In this document: piece after piece, positions 33,770 to 42,413 of the stretch
How positions within the stretch are numbered: position 1 is the first letter of the stretch
How the letters are laid out: every line of letters begins with the position of its first letter
DNA from: VRUE01 sp963704545
GTDB lineage: Bacteria; Actinomycetota; Thermoleophilia; Solirubrobacterales; 70-9
Direction: 5' to 3'
Length of the DNA: 64,000 nucleotides
Assembly (NCBI GenBank): GCA_963704545.1
Contig: OY969915.1
Coordinates: 2,170,001 to 2,234,000 of the forward strand
Notes under the pieces: model-generated
Databases searched by the model: none
What the model was told of the DNA's origin: nothing
What the model saw: the letters and a program-made list of their open reading frames with translations, nothing else
Translations under genes and position numbers: made by a program

Positions 33770-35539
33770 TCAGACGGTCGAACGGCGCTTCAGGTCTTCA
33801 AGTAGATCCTGAGGTAGCCCCGCAACCTCATCGAGATCGTCGATCGAGCCGAAGCGGCCAAGCCGCTCGCGGTGGGCGAGTAGGCGGGTGGCCTGGGTGA
33901 CCGAGAGGTTCTCGGCTCGGAGCTGCTCGAAGGTGACCGAGTTGAGCTCGATCTTGCCGCTGCCAGACGCGGCCGGGGGCGCGGGCTGAGGCGGTTCCGG
34001 AGCGGGCTGAGGCGGTTCCGGAGCGGGCTGAGGCGGTTCCGGAGCGGGCTGAGGCGGTTCCGGAGCGGGCTGAGGCGGTTCCGGAGCGGGCGGTTCCGGC
34101 GCGGGCGGCTGGGGCACCGGGGGCGGAGCCGGTTGCGGCGCAGGTGGCTCGGGGACCGGAGGTGGCGCGGGTTGAGGCGATGGAGGTGCGGGCGGCTGGG
34201 GCTCGGAGGGCTGGGCACCCTGGCCCTGGACCGACTGGATCACGGCCTGCTCAGCCTCGACAGCGCGGCGCTCGGCCTCGCGGGCACGCTCCTCCGCCTG
34301 CGCGACGCTGTCGCGGATCTCGCGCAGGCGACGCTCGCGCTCCTCCTCCTCGGACTTCAACTTTGCCAGACGCTCGGCCTCGGCCGCACGGCGCTCCGCC
34401 TCCCTGGTCCGCTCCTCGATCTGGCGCAGGCGCTCCTGCGCCTCGGCCATCGCCCTCTCCTGCGCTTCGCGTTCCTGCTGAAGCCGCTGCTCGGCGGTCT
34501 CGAGACCCGCACTCGCGGCACCGAGCGGGGCGGTTGCCGGCGCGATCGGCGGCGGGTCGGGCTGGAAGGCCTCCATCGACTGGGTCGCCTGCCCTCCCTG
34601 GGCGGCGGCAGCGCGCTGCTCGGCCTCGCGCTGGAGCCGCTCGGCCTCCGCTATGCGGCGGTCGGCCTCGGCACGAATGCGCTCCTCCTCACGCTGGATC
34701 TCCCCCACCTTCGCCTGCACCCTCTGCTCGGCGGCGGCAGGGCCGTCGTAGCCGGGAGGCGCCCCCTGCGGAGCCGTCGCCATCGGAGGGGGCGGCGGCG
34801 GTGCGGCCTGGGGCTGTGTGGGAAGCGGCGGCACAGGCGGCATCGCCTGCAAGGGCGGGGTCTGGACCGGAGCCGGCTGGACCGGAGGCACGCCGGCCTG
34901 GGTAGCCTGGCTCGCCTGCTGAAGCTGTTCGCGCTCGTGGGCGGCCCTGGCCTCAGCCAGCTGGCGCTCCGCCTTCGCCGCGTCCTTGCGCGCCCGGCGC
35001 CCGGAGCGGCTGCGTCCGCCAGGAGGGCTGAAGCGGCGTTCGGCGCGTTTCGTCGCCCGTTCTTCCCGCCTGCGCTTCGACTCCGCCTGGCGGCGCTTGC
35101 GATGCTCGACCCGCGCCGCACGCTGCTGTTCGCGCGCCTGCTTGCGCTTCTCCTTGGCACTCAGCGCCACGCCGCCGACGGCGGGAGGTGGCGGGGAAGC
35201 AGCCGGAGGAGGAGCAGCCGCCGGGGCCTGCACGGCGGGCAGCTCGGCGGTCTGGGACGAGGGGGACATGGGCCCGGCGGGCGGCTTTGGAGACGTGACG
35301 GACGGCGCCGGTGGGGCAGCCTGTCTCTTCGCCTTCTCCTTGCTGCGGCGCTGGGTGATGCTGACGACCAGCAGGAGCAGCAGGATCGCCGCCACGAGGC
35401 CGCCGACGAAGTACTGGATGTTGTCGCCGATGAAGTCGCCGGCTTCGCTCGGGAAGGAGGCAGCCTGTGCCTGGGCAGGGGCGATCAGGGCTATGACGAG
35501 CGCCGACACCGGGAGTACCAGGGCAGAACGGGATCGCAT
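33770..35539 (-). CDS. Membrane-anchored coiled-coil protein with C-terminal helix-hairpin-helix
   Basis: 589 residues. Signal-like segment (1-27) and a membrane helix (about 45-65, VGGLVAAILLLLLVVSI). Then Pro/Ala/Gln-rich stretches, a charged coiled coil (about 280-430, repeats such as REAERRAAEAERLAK) and a PAPEPPQ repeat region. The last 60 residues form a ComEA-like HhH domain: IELNSVTFEQLRAENLSVTQ, then ERLGRFGSIDDLDEVAGLP. HhH domains bind DNA or proteins. A role linking the membrane to nucleic acid is possible but unproven. It ends 5 bases from the convergent oxidoreductase gene. Confidence 0.75.
   Translation of the reverse strand: MRSRSALVLPVSALVIALIAPAQAQAASFPSEAGDFIGDNIQYFVGGLVAAILLLLLVVSITQRRSKEKAKRQAAPPAPSVTSPKPPAGPMSPSSQTAELPAVQAPAAAPPPAASPPPPAVGGVALSAKEKRKQAREQQRAARVEHRKRRQAESKRRREERATKRAERRFSPPGGRSRSGRRARKDAAKAERQLAEARAAHEREQLQQASQATQAGVPPVQPAPVQTPPLQAMPPVPPLPTQPQAAPPPPPPMATAPQGAPPGYDGPAAAEQRVQAKVGEIQREEERIRAEADRRIAEAERLQREAEQRAAAAQGGQATQSMEAFQPDPPPIAPATAPLGAASAGLETAEQRLQQEREAQERAMAEAQERLRQIEERTREAERRAAEAERLAKLKSEEEERERRLREIRDSVAQAEERAREAERRAVEAEQAVIQSVQGQGAQPSEPQPPAPPSPQPAPPPVPEPPAPQPAPPPVPQPPAPEPPAPEPPQPAPEPPQPAPEPPQPAPEPPQPAPEPPQPAPPAASGSGKIELNSVTFEQLRAENLSVTQATRLLAHRERLGRFGSIDDLDEVAGLPQDLLEDLKRRSTV
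33981..34085. repeat. Five perfect 21-base tandem repeats
   Basis: Five consecutive copies of a 21-base unit beginning GCGGGCTGAGG, encoding PEPPQPA seven-residue repeats in the coiled-coil/HhH protein. Perfect identity suggests recent expansion and likely length variation among strains. Confidence 0.9.
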
Positions 35540-35549
35540 GTCCCCGAAG

Positions 35550-36035
35550 CTACCTCATCCGGCTCTTGAATTCGCGCTCGACCTCGCGGCGCACGTCGCG
35601 CTCGGCGATCTCGCGGCGGCGATCTCGCCCCTCCTTGCCGCGAGCCAGCGCAAGCTCGACCTTCGCACGCGAGCCCTTGAAGTAGATCCGGGTCGGGATC
35701 AGCGTCAGCCCTTTCTCCGCCGTCTTGCCCACCAACCGTTCGATCTCGGCCCGGTGCAGCAGCAGCTTGCGCGGCCGCTCGGGCTCGTGGTTCTCGCGGC
35801 TGGCCGGCTCGTAGGGCGGAATGTGGAGGTTGCGCAGCCAGACCTCGTTGCGCTCGACGACCGCGTAGGCGTCACTCATCTGCGCCTTGCCGTTGCGCAG
35901 CGACTTCACCTCCGATCCCTGGAGGACGATGCCCGCCTCCATCTTCTCGATCGGTTCGAACTTCTGCCGGGCGCGGCGGTTGGTGGCGACGTCGCCCGAA
36001 GCGGGCTCTCGCTTCTTCTTCGATTTCTTAGCCAC
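35550..36035 (-). CDS. smpB: SsrA-binding protein SmpB
   Basis: 161 residues. Family motifs ATNRRARQKFEPIEKMEAGI, LQGSEVKSLRNGKAQMSDAY and RPRKLLLHRAEIERL are clear, and the basic C-terminal tail that enters the ribosomal A-site path is present. It binds tmRNA (31987-32345). It overlaps the RNase R gene by 8 bases, so the trans-translation partner genes are co-transcribed. Confidence 0.97.
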   Translation of the reverse strand: MAKKSKKKREPASGDVATNRRARQKFEPIEKMEAGIVLQGSEVKSLRNGKAQMSDAYAVVERNEVWLRNLHIPPYEPASRENHEPERPRKLLLHRAEIERLVGKTAEKGLTLIPTRIYFKGSRAKVELALARGKEGRDRRREIAERDVRREVEREFKSRMR

Positions 36036-37638
36036 CAGCGAGCTCCAAGTCGACCCGGCCGCGCGGCGCTTCGACTCCCGTCACCCGGACGGATATCGGA
36101 TCCCCGAGCCGCAGTGCGGCTCCGGACTCGCGGCCGACGAGCGCCGTCTCGGTCTCGTTCAGCTCGAAGCGCCCGCCCGCCATCGTGCGGGCGGGCACGA
36201 AGCCCTCGTATACATCTCCAAGCTCGCCGCCGAAGGCGGCGAAGGCGCCGGCCCGGATGACGCCCGACACCTCGCCGTCGAACGCGACCTCCGCGCCGCG
36301 CTCGCCGAGCTCGCGCTCCAGCAGGTAGGCCGCGCAGACGTCGTCGGCGCTGCGCTCGATCTTCGCCGACTCGCGCTCCCGCTCGCTCGAGTGCCAGGCC
36401 ACCTCCCGCGCCTCGGCCGCTCGCGGGGCCTCCTCCCCCTCGCCCAGCGTCGCCAGCAGCGCACGATGGACCAGCAGGTCTGGATAGCGCCGGATCGGCG
36501 AGGTGAAATGGCAGTAGGCGGGGCTGCCCAGGCCGGCGTGGCCGCTGTTGCGGTCGCCGTAGGAAGCCTGCATCAGGGAGCGGAGCACGAGCGATGTATA
36601 CGCCTCGCGGCCATGTCCGCGCCGCGCCGCCTCCTCGATCACCAGCCGGCTCGCCTCCGCCGCGACCTCTCCCGCCTGGCCCGGCGCCAGGCCCTGTCGC
36701 AGCGGCGGAGTCGGCACCCCCAGCGCGTGCAGCTGCTCGACCAGGCGCTCGATCCGGCCGGGATCCGGCTGGGCGTGCACCCGGTAGACGGCGGGCACCC
36801 GCTTGCGCTCGAGCAGCTGGGCGACCTGTTCGTTGGCGAGAATCATCAGCCGCTCGATCAACCGGTGGGACTCGGTCTGCGCCACCGAGCGAGCGCCGGC
36901 CACGTTCCCCTCCACGTCGAAGCGGAACTCCGGCTCGAAGGACTCGACGTCGAGGCTGGTCGTCCCGCGATGCTCGCCCAGGGCCGCCGCCACCTCGCGG
37001 GCCACCGCCAGCGGCTCGGCGACGTCCTCCGGCGCGCTCTCGCGACCGTCGAAGACCCGGTCGAGCTGGTCGTAGTCCAGGCGCGCCTGGGAACGGATGC
37101 GGCTGCGGTAGAAGCTCGCCGACCGCGGCGTGCCGGACGGACCGAGCCCGATCTCGGCCGTCACCGCGAGCCTCTCCACTCCCGGCGCCAGGCTGCACGC
37201 CTCCTCGCTCAGGGCGCGAGGCAGCATCGGCTCGACGGTGCCCGGCGCATAGGTGCTGTTTGCGCGCCGGCGTGCCTCGAGGTCGAGTGGCGTGCCGGGC
37301 CGGATGTGGGCGGCGACGTCGGCGATGTGGATCCAGACGCGCGCGCCGTCTCCCTCCCGCTGCGCAGAGACCGCGTCGTCGAAGTCGCGCGCGGTGGCGG
37401 GGTCGACCGTGAAGGTCGCCAGCTCGGTCAGGTCGCGGCGGCGGATCTCGCTGCTCTCAGCGGCATCTGCAGCGCGTCCCGCTTCGACCTCGATTGCAGC
37501 GGGGAAGCCCCGGCGCCCGAGCCCCTCCGCCAGCAGCGCTTCGACCGCCTCGCGGGCGTTCTTCGGCCGCGCTTTCTCCCGGCCCCTCCCGCGTGCCCGC
37601 TGGCGAGCGCGGTAGTAGCGCCAGTCGCGCCTGCTCAC
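36028..37638 (-). CDS. rnr: RNase R-type exoribonuclease (RNB domain), short form
   Basis: About 536 residues from GTG 37638, behind the SD-like GGAAGGGG; GTG 37644 is also in frame. The RNB core has the metal site TVDPATARDFDDAVS and FTSPIRRYPDLLVHRALLA, followed by a C-terminal S1-like domain (VSGVIRAGAFAAFGGELGD). It lacks the N-terminal cold-shock domains and so is shorter than typical RNase R. It degrades mRNA 3' to 5', including messages cleared by tmRNA. Operon with smpB. A family 1 palindrome lies 10 bases before the start. Confidence 0.9.
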   Translation of the reverse strand: MSRRDWRYYRARQRARGRGREKARPKNAREAVEALLAEGLGRRGFPAAIEVEAGRAADAAESSEIRRRDLTELATFTVDPATARDFDDAVSAQREGDGARVWIHIADVAAHIRPGTPLDLEARRRANSTYAPGTVEPMLPRALSEEACSLAPGVERLAVTAEIGLGPSGTPRSASFYRSRIRSQARLDYDQLDRVFDGRESAPEDVAEPLAVAREVAAALGEHRGTTSLDVESFEPEFRFDVEGNVAGARSVAQTESHRLIERLMILANEQVAQLLERKRVPAVYRVHAQPDPGRIERLVEQLHALGVPTPPLRQGLAPGQAGEVAAEASRLVIEEAARRGHGREAYTSLVLRSLMQASYGDRNSGHAGLGSPAYCHFTSPIRRYPDLLVHRALLATLGEGEEAPRAAEAREVAWHSSERERESAKIERSADDVCAAYLLERELGERGAEVAFDGEVSGVIRAGAFAAFGGELGDVYEGFVPARTMAGGRFELNETETALVGRESGAALRLGDPISVRVTGVEAPRGRVDLELAGG

Positions 37639-37647
37639 TGACACCCC

Positions 37648-37693
37648 TTCCGGTGCGCTTTATGAACCCATGGGGTGCAAAAGGCGCACCGGA
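37648..37693. repeat. Palindromic repeat family 1, copy between the S41 peptidase and rnr
   Basis: Arms TCCGGTGCGC and GCGCACCGGA around a partly paired AT-containing middle. It begins 3 bases after the S41 peptidase stop and ends beside the rnr ribosome site, whose GGAAG it partly includes. The partner copy is at 5391-5437 inside a coding sequence. Confidence 0.75.
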
Positions 37694-37696
37694 GGC

Positions 37697-38887
37697 TCAT
37701 CGCTGGGCTGCCAGGACCTTCAGGGCGCGGTCGAGCGCCTCGTCGGGCGCGGTCCGGGGCAGGTTGCGCACCCGAACGTCGGGATGGATGCCGTGGCTCT
37801 CGGCCAGGTTGACGCCGTCGGGAGTGAAGTACTCGCCGATCGTCAGCTTCAGGGCACCGCCGTTGGAGAGGCCGATCTCCTGCTGGAAGACGCCCTTGCC
37901 GTATGAGCGGGTGCCCACCACGGTGGCGTCGGCGTCGGCGGCAAGCGCCGCGGTGAGGATCTCCGCGGCCGAGGCCGTGTTGCGGCCGATCAGGACGACC
38001 ATCGGCACGGCATCGAGGTTGCCGCCGACGGTCTCGTAGACGGCATCCCCCTGGGTGCGCGACTCGGTGCTGACGACGACTTCGCCCTCGGGAAGGAAGA
38101 CGCTCGCGGTGAGCACGGCCTCGTCGAGCAGCCCGCCGCCGTTCGCACGCAGGTCGAGCACGATCCCTTCGACGCCCTTGCGCTCCAGCTTCTCGACCGC
38201 TTCGCGCAGAAGCGCGTGGACGCCTTCGCTGAAGCTGACCATGCGGACGTAGCCGAGCTTGCGCCCACCGACCCGCTCGATCCTGCTGGTCACCACCGGC
38301 AGCGCGATCTGGGCCCGGGTGATCTCCAGCTCGCGGGCTCCGCCGCTCGGCGTTCCGCGCACCCCGATCGTCACCTCGGTGCCTTCCGGGCCCTTGATCT
38401 TCTCGGTGGAGAACTCGCTGCTCTTGCCGGCGATCGATCTGCCGTCGACAGAGACGATCGTGTCGCCAACCTCCAGCCCCGCCTCCTCGGCCGGCGAGCC
38501 GGGGAAGACACGGTCGATGCGCAGGCCCGGCTTCACCTCCTCGACGGTGAGGCCGATTCCGGAGAACCGGCCCGAGATCGCTTCGTTGAAGCGGGCCAGC
38601 GCGTCCGCCGAGAAGTAGTCCGAGAAGCGGTCGTCGTGGCGGCGGCGCAGCTCGCGGACCATGCCCTGCAACGAGGCGTTGGTCAGCTCCTCGGTTCCAA
38701 CCGGCCGGTAGTAGTTGTCCTCGATCAGTTCGGTCGCTTCAGCGGTCAGCCCGGCCGAGTCGTCGACGAAGCGGTCGCGGATGAATTCGGGCAGGTGCGC
38801 GGGATGGCCACCGAGCCAGATGCCGGCGCCGAGCAAAACCGCCATCGCGACCGCGAGGCCCGCGACCCCCCACCCCCAGCTCCTCAC
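37697..38887 (-). CDS. S41-family carboxy-terminal processing peptidase
   Basis: About 396 residues from GTG 38887. A TTG at 38944 is also in frame but lies inside a repeat hairpin. One N-terminal membrane anchor (WGVAGLAVAMAVLLGAGIWL), a PDZ domain (FSGIGLTVEEVKPGLRIDRV, AGLEVGDTIVSVDG), then the S41 core with the catalytic Ser in IGRNTASAAEILTAAL and Lys in TRSYGKGVFQQ. Acts outside the membrane on C-termini of envelope proteins. It follows ftsX, as in many actinobacteria. Confidence 0.95.
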   Translation of the reverse strand: MRSWGWGVAGLAVAMAVLLGAGIWLGGHPAHLPEFIRDRFVDDSAGLTAEATELIEDNYYRPVGTEELTNASLQGMVRELRRRHDDRFSDYFSADALARFNEAISGRFSGIGLTVEEVKPGLRIDRVFPGSPAEEAGLEVGDTIVSVDGRSIAGKSSEFSTEKIKGPEGTEVTIGVRGTPSGGARELEITRAQIALPVVTSRIERVGGRKLGYVRMVSFSEGVHALLREAVEKLERKGVEGIVLDLRANGGGLLDEAVLTASVFLPEGEVVVSTESRTQGDAVYETVGGNLDAVPMVVLIGRNTASAAEILTAALAADADATVVGTRSYGKGVFQQEIGLSNGGALKLTIGEYFTPDGVNLAESHGIHPDVRVRNLPRTAPDEALDRALKVLAAQR

Positions 38888-38896
38888 AGCGCGCTC

Positions 38897-39061
38897 AGAT
38901 GACTGGCTTCCAATTGGCGTGCCCGCGGGGGCTCGACTGGCCAAGCTGGGCGGTGCACGCGGCCGCGGCGCGTAGCAGCGCTACGCGCAAGGCCGTGGGT
39001 GCCGATCCAGCGCCGTGCCAGGCGTGTCATCCGTGGGTGCGGCAGTTGGAGCCATTCATCT
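38897..39061. repeat. Long hairpin, family 2 (TAGCAGCGCTA core), after ftsX
   Basis: Outer arms 38897-38928 and 39030-39061 pair over most of 32 bases (AGATGACTGGCT against AGCCATTCATCT). The core GCGTAGCAGCGCTACGC is at about 38966-38982, flanked by GGCC blocks and CCAAGC / GATCCAGC. It shares the TAGCAGCGCTA core and the CAAGC side motif with 7255-7425. The right arm includes bases of the ftsX stop codon. Confidence 0.7.
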
Positions 39062-39977
39062 ACACCTTGAGGAAACGGCGCAGCGTGATGCCGGAGCCGA
39101 CCGCCGAGACCAGCACCGCGGCGGCGAAGAGGATCGCGACAAGCGCCGGGAACGAGAGGGTGCTGTTGTTCTGCGCCGCCAGGAAGGAGAAGGTGCTGCT
39201 CAGCGGGTCGACGATCGTGATCTTGCCCAGCCACAGGATCAGTATGGCGAGGAGCCCACCCGCGAAGCCGACGACGACGCCCTCGATCATGAAGGGCCAG
39301 CGGATGAACCAGCGGGTCGCCCCGACCAGCCGCATCACCTCCACCTCGCGGCGCCGGGTGTAGATCGAGAGCCGGATCGTGTTGCCGACCAGCATCAGCG
39401 AGGCGAGGATCAACAGCGCCGTGATCACGGTCAGCACGATCTTCAGCGCGCTGGTCACCTGCTCGATCTGCTTGGACTCCTGCTGTCGGTCGAAGATCTC
39501 TTGGACGATCGGCGAGATCGGCTTCGGCTTGCCGTTCGGGCCCGGCGGCATGATCGCCGCCCGCACCGCATCGAGGTTCGCCGCGTCGTCAGCCTTGATC
39601 TGGAAGTTCGCCGGCAGCGGGTTGTCGTGGAGCTGGGTGAGCAGGTCTTCGCTCTTGCTCTTGCCGAGGTCGTCTTCGAGTTCTGCGAGGGCCTCTGCCT
39701 TGGTGATCAGGGCGACCGCCTCGACATGGGGGATCGCTTCGAGCTCGGTCTGCAGCGCCGCGATTTCGCCCTGGGTCGCGTCGTCGTAGATCGCAGCCCG
39801 GATCTCGAGGCTCTCGCGAACGGACTCGCTCTTCGCCTGGGTCGTCTGGAAGACGGGGATGAGGACCCCGAGCAGGATCACGGTGGTGACCGTGGTGACG
39901 ATCGCCGCCATGCTCGGAGCGCCGTTGCGGCGCAACGCGCGGAATGCCTCCTGGGTGAAGAAGAAGAATCGCGACAT
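39060..39977 (-). CDS. ftsX: Cell-division protein FtsX
   Basis: 305 residues, four membrane helices with a large extracellular loop between the first two. The cytoplasmic stretch IYTRRREVEVMRLVGATRWF is the FtsX hallmark. With FtsE it controls peptidoglycan hydrolases at division. It follows ftsE after 4 bases. Confidence 0.96.
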   Translation of the reverse strand: MSRFFFFTQEAFRALRRNGAPSMAAIVTTVTTVILLGVLIPVFQTTQAKSESVRESLEIRAAIYDDATQGEIAALQTELEAIPHVEAVALITKAEALAELEDDLGKSKSEDLLTQLHDNPLPANFQIKADDAANLDAVRAAIMPPGPNGKPKPISPIVQEIFDRQQESKQIEQVTSALKIVLTVITALLILASLMLVGNTIRLSIYTRRREVEVMRLVGATRWFIRWPFMIEGVVVGFAGGLLAILILWLGKITIVDPLSSTFSFLAAQNNSTLSFPALVAILFAAAVLVSAVGSGITLRRFLKV

Positions 39978-39981
39978 CAGA

Positions 39982-40818
39982 TCAGAAGAGCGAGTCGTGT
40001 CCGTTGGTCTGGCCCTCGGGGGCGACGCCCATCTCGGCCCGCATCCGCACGCCGAACTCGGTCGTCGACTCCTCGGTGTAGCCGCCGCTGACCTCGTCGC
40101 GGACGACGCGGCCCTCGTAGAGCTCGATCACCCGCCGCTGCATGTTGTCGACCATCTCGCGGTCGTGGGTGACGACGACTACGGTGGTGCCGGTCTTGTT
40201 GATCCGGTAGAGCAGCTGCATCACGCCGATCGACGTGACCGGGTCGAGGTTGCCGCTGGGCTCGTCGGCGAGCAGCAGCGGCGGGTGGTTGACGAAGGCG
40301 CGGGCGATCGAGACGCGCTGCTGCTCGCCGCCGGAGAGCTGGTCGGGGTAGCTGTGCAGCTTGGTCGAGAGGCCGACCAGGCGCAGCGTCTCGGGCACCT
40401 GGGTGCGGATCTGGGCACGGCTGGCGCCGATCACCTGCAAGGCGTAGGCGACGTTGTCGTAGACGGTGCGGTCGGGCAGCAGCTTGAAGTCCTGGAAGAC
40501 CGTGCCGATGTTGCGCCGCAGCTGCGGAATCTTCTTCTCCGGCAGGGCGCCGATGTCGCGGCCGGCGATGCGGACGGCGCCCTCCGTAGCCGCCTCGTCG
40601 CGGATCAGCGTCTTGATCAGGGTTGACTTGCCGCAGCCCGTCGGGCCGACGAGGAAGACGAACTCGCCGCGGTCGACGGCCAGCGAGACCCGGTCGAGCG
40701 CCATGTGGCCGCCGGGGTAGACCTTGGTCACGTCGCGCAGCTCGATGATCGGCCTGCCACCGGCACGCCGTTGCTGCGGCTCCTCGCCGCCCGTCTTTCG
40801 CTTTCCACCTCTGGCCAT
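39982..40818 (-). CDS. ftsE: Cell-division ATP-binding protein FtsE
   Basis: 278 residues from ATG 40818, with AGAAGG upstream; a longer frame exists. Walker A GPTGCGKSTLIKTL, signature LSGGEQQRVSIARAF, Walker B LLLADEPSGNLDP. The N-terminus has about 20 extra basic residues and the C-terminus about 35 (SGGYTEESTTEFGVRMR), as in actinobacterial FtsE. Confidence 0.96.
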   Translation of the reverse strand: MARGGKRKTGGEEPQQRRAGGRPIIELRDVTKVYPGGHMALDRVSLAVDRGEFVFLVGPTGCGKSTLIKTLIRDEAATEGAVRIAGRDIGALPEKKIPQLRRNIGTVFQDFKLLPDRTVYDNVAYALQVIGASRAQIRTQVPETLRLVGLSTKLHSYPDQLSGGEQQRVSIARAFVNHPPLLLADEPSGNLDPVTSIGVMQLLYRINKTGTTVVVVTHDREMVDNMQRRVIELYEGRVVRDEVSGGYTEESTTEFGVRMRAEMGVAPEGQTNGHDSLF

Positions 40819-41182
40819 ACCCAGCGGACCTTCTCCGAGGACAGGGTGACTCCTGCGCACCCTCGGGCGCGCAATTCCCCGCCCAAACGTCAGTGAGTAC
40901 AAGCTTAGCGAATTGTTAGCGATTCTTTATAGAGAGTTGCAGCCGCCAGTCCCGCTGTTACTTGTCATGACCTTTATTGACTTTTTCAAAGTCACTTGAC
41001 AAATGATTTGTCGTTGAGAAGGTGCGACTTGTGTTCCTGGGTCATATCGTCGGCATACCCATAGAGGAGACGGCGTTGAGCTTGGCGCCGGTGGCAGCTG
41101 CCACCGGCGGGATCGCCGCAATAAAGCTGAGGCGCCTCGCGAGGCGCCGGCGCCAGGGCACAACCCCTGCCGGGAGTCAACG
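40819..41182. other. Divergent intergenic region between ftsE and the tyrosinase gene
   Basis: 364 bases. An AT-richer centre (40900-41030) holds two small palindromes (see 40978-41012) and a TTGACA-like hexamer at 40996. Nearer the tyrosinase gene are two strong hairpins, GCCGGTGGCAGCTGCCACCGGC (inner part GCCGGTGGCA) and GGCGCCTCGCGAGGCGCC, either of which could affect the leader RNA. No gene seen. Confidence 0.6.
40978..41012. promoter_or_regulatory. Tandem palindromes upstream of the tyrosinase cluster
   Basis: TGACTTT-TTC-AAAGTCA (40978-40994) and GACAAATGATTTGTC (40998-41012), both perfect, sit three bases apart in an AT-rich island. The pattern fits binding of a dimeric repressor or activator; the regulator is unknown. 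Confidence 0.5.
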
Positions 41183-41980
41183 GTGAGCGCCACCTCTCCC
41201 GGCCCCACTCAGGCACCCCGGGCGCTTCGTCACCGCAGGAGTGCGCGTCGCCTCACAGCCGGCCAACTCAGCGACTTGCGCAAGGCGATCGCCGCAGCAC
41301 AGGAAATCCGCGATGACCGCGGCTACCAGTTCTGGGCGGGCATTCACGGTTTGCCGCTACCGAGCTACTGCAAGCACGAGAGCGAGCTGTTCCTCCCCTG
41401 GCACCGCGCCTATCTCTACTTCTTTGAGAAGGCCCTGCAGGAAAGGGTGCGCGGCGTGACACTTCCCTGGTGGGACTGGACCGCGAACCACGCAGAAGGC
41501 ATTCCGAATGCATACGCGCGCCAGAGGGTGGACGGCAGGAGGAACCCGCTCTTCGACTCGCCGATCCAGCCTTCCGGTCGTGCCAATCCGAGGCAGACAC
41601 GGACCGTCCGGGAACCAGAGCCACCGGGAAGCCTGCCGTCGCCGCCCGAGGTGGACGCCGTGCTGGCGAATCCCGACTACCTCACGTTCCAGGGCCAGCT
41701 CGAGAACCTCCACGGTGGCGTTCACGTCTGGGTCGGAGGCACGATGGGCAGCGTCGCCAGCGCCGCCTACGACCCGATCTTCTGGGCCCACCACTGCATG
41801 ATCGACCGACTCTGGTACCTCTGGCAGCTGCGGCATCCGGGTGCAGGCATACCGGCGAGACTGCTCGACCAGGCACTGGCTCCATTCCCGATGACCGTGC
41901 GCGATACGATCGACGCGACCCAGCTCGGCTACGACTACGCGGCTTCGACGGCTGCCGCAGGTGGTCCGAGAGATGCTTGA
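41183..41980 (+). CDS. Tyrosinase (type-3 copper oxidase)
   Basis: 265 residues from GTG 41183. CuA histidines in GIHGLPLPSYCKHESE and FLPWHRAYLYFFEKAL; CuB in LHGGVHVWVGGTMG and DPIFWAHHCMIDRLWYLW. Oxidises phenols to quinones. No signal peptide or twin-arginine motif is evident, and no caddie protein of the Streptomyces MelC1 type is seen. The next gene overlaps it by 20 bases. Confidence 0.93.
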   Translation: MSATSPGPTQAPRALRHRRSARRLTAGQLSDLRKAIAAAQEIRDDRGYQFWAGIHGLPLPSYCKHESELFLPWHRAYLYFFEKALQERVRGVTLPWWDWTANHAEGIPNAYARQRVDGRRNPLFDSPIQPSGRANPRQTRTVREPEPPGSLPSPPEVDAVLANPDYLTFQGQLENLHGGVHVWVGGTMGSVASAAYDPIFWAHHCMIDRLWYLWQLRHPGAGIPARLLDQALAPFPMTVRDTIDATQLGYDYAASTAAAGGPRDA

Positions 41981-42413
41981 GCGCTTCACCAGCAAGCCGA
42001 TCGAGCTTCCGCCGGCTGACCGGCCCTTCAAGCGCGCCGACCTGATCTTCTACGGCCTCGACCACTCGGGCGCCTCCTTCGAAGGGCAGGTATTCCTCGA
42101 TCCACGCGGCGTCGGCGGCGACGGCGGCGCCGACCACCGAGCTTATGTCGGTTCTTTCTTCATCTTCGGCCACGGAGGGTGCTTCGGAAACGTCGGCCAC
42201 TGCGACGTTCCCGCCGAGCGCGACCCGTTTGACCTGCGCCCACCCCACCAACTGGAGCCGGCAGTGCGGATCCTCACCGTGACCGACGCCGTGCAACGCC
42301 TGCTCGAGCGCGAGGCCGAGGCGGCAAAGGTGACGGTCATAGCCCGCACAGCGGGCAGGAGCCCGGCCGACGTGCTCGCCTTCGAAACGGTGAGGCTGGC
42401 GACCTATGCCTGA
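41961..42413 (+). CDS. Tyrosinase-associated protein (polyphenol-oxidase C-terminal-like)
   Basis: 150 residues from GTG 41961, or ATG 41973. Contains FYGLDHSGASFEGQVFLDPR, SFFIFGHGGCFGNVGHCDVP and a PPHQLEPAVRILTVTDAVQ strand. This looks like the beta-sheet domain that follows the copper core in larger tyrosinases and plant polyphenol oxidases, here as a separate chain. It may shield the active site or help load copper. Overlap with tyrosinase (20 bases) and the next gene (8 bases) implies tight coupling. Confidence 0.6.
   Translation: MVREMLERFTSKPIELPPADRPFKRADLIFYGLDHSGASFEGQVFLDPRGVGGDGGADHRAYVGSFFIFGHGGCFGNVGHCDVPAERDPFDLRPPHQLEPAVRILTVTDAVQRLLEREAEAAKVTVIARTAGRSPADVLAFETVRLATYA

Noticed and set aside
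33981..34085. CRISPR array
   Set aside because: The 21-base units are contiguous without spacers and encode protein repeats.
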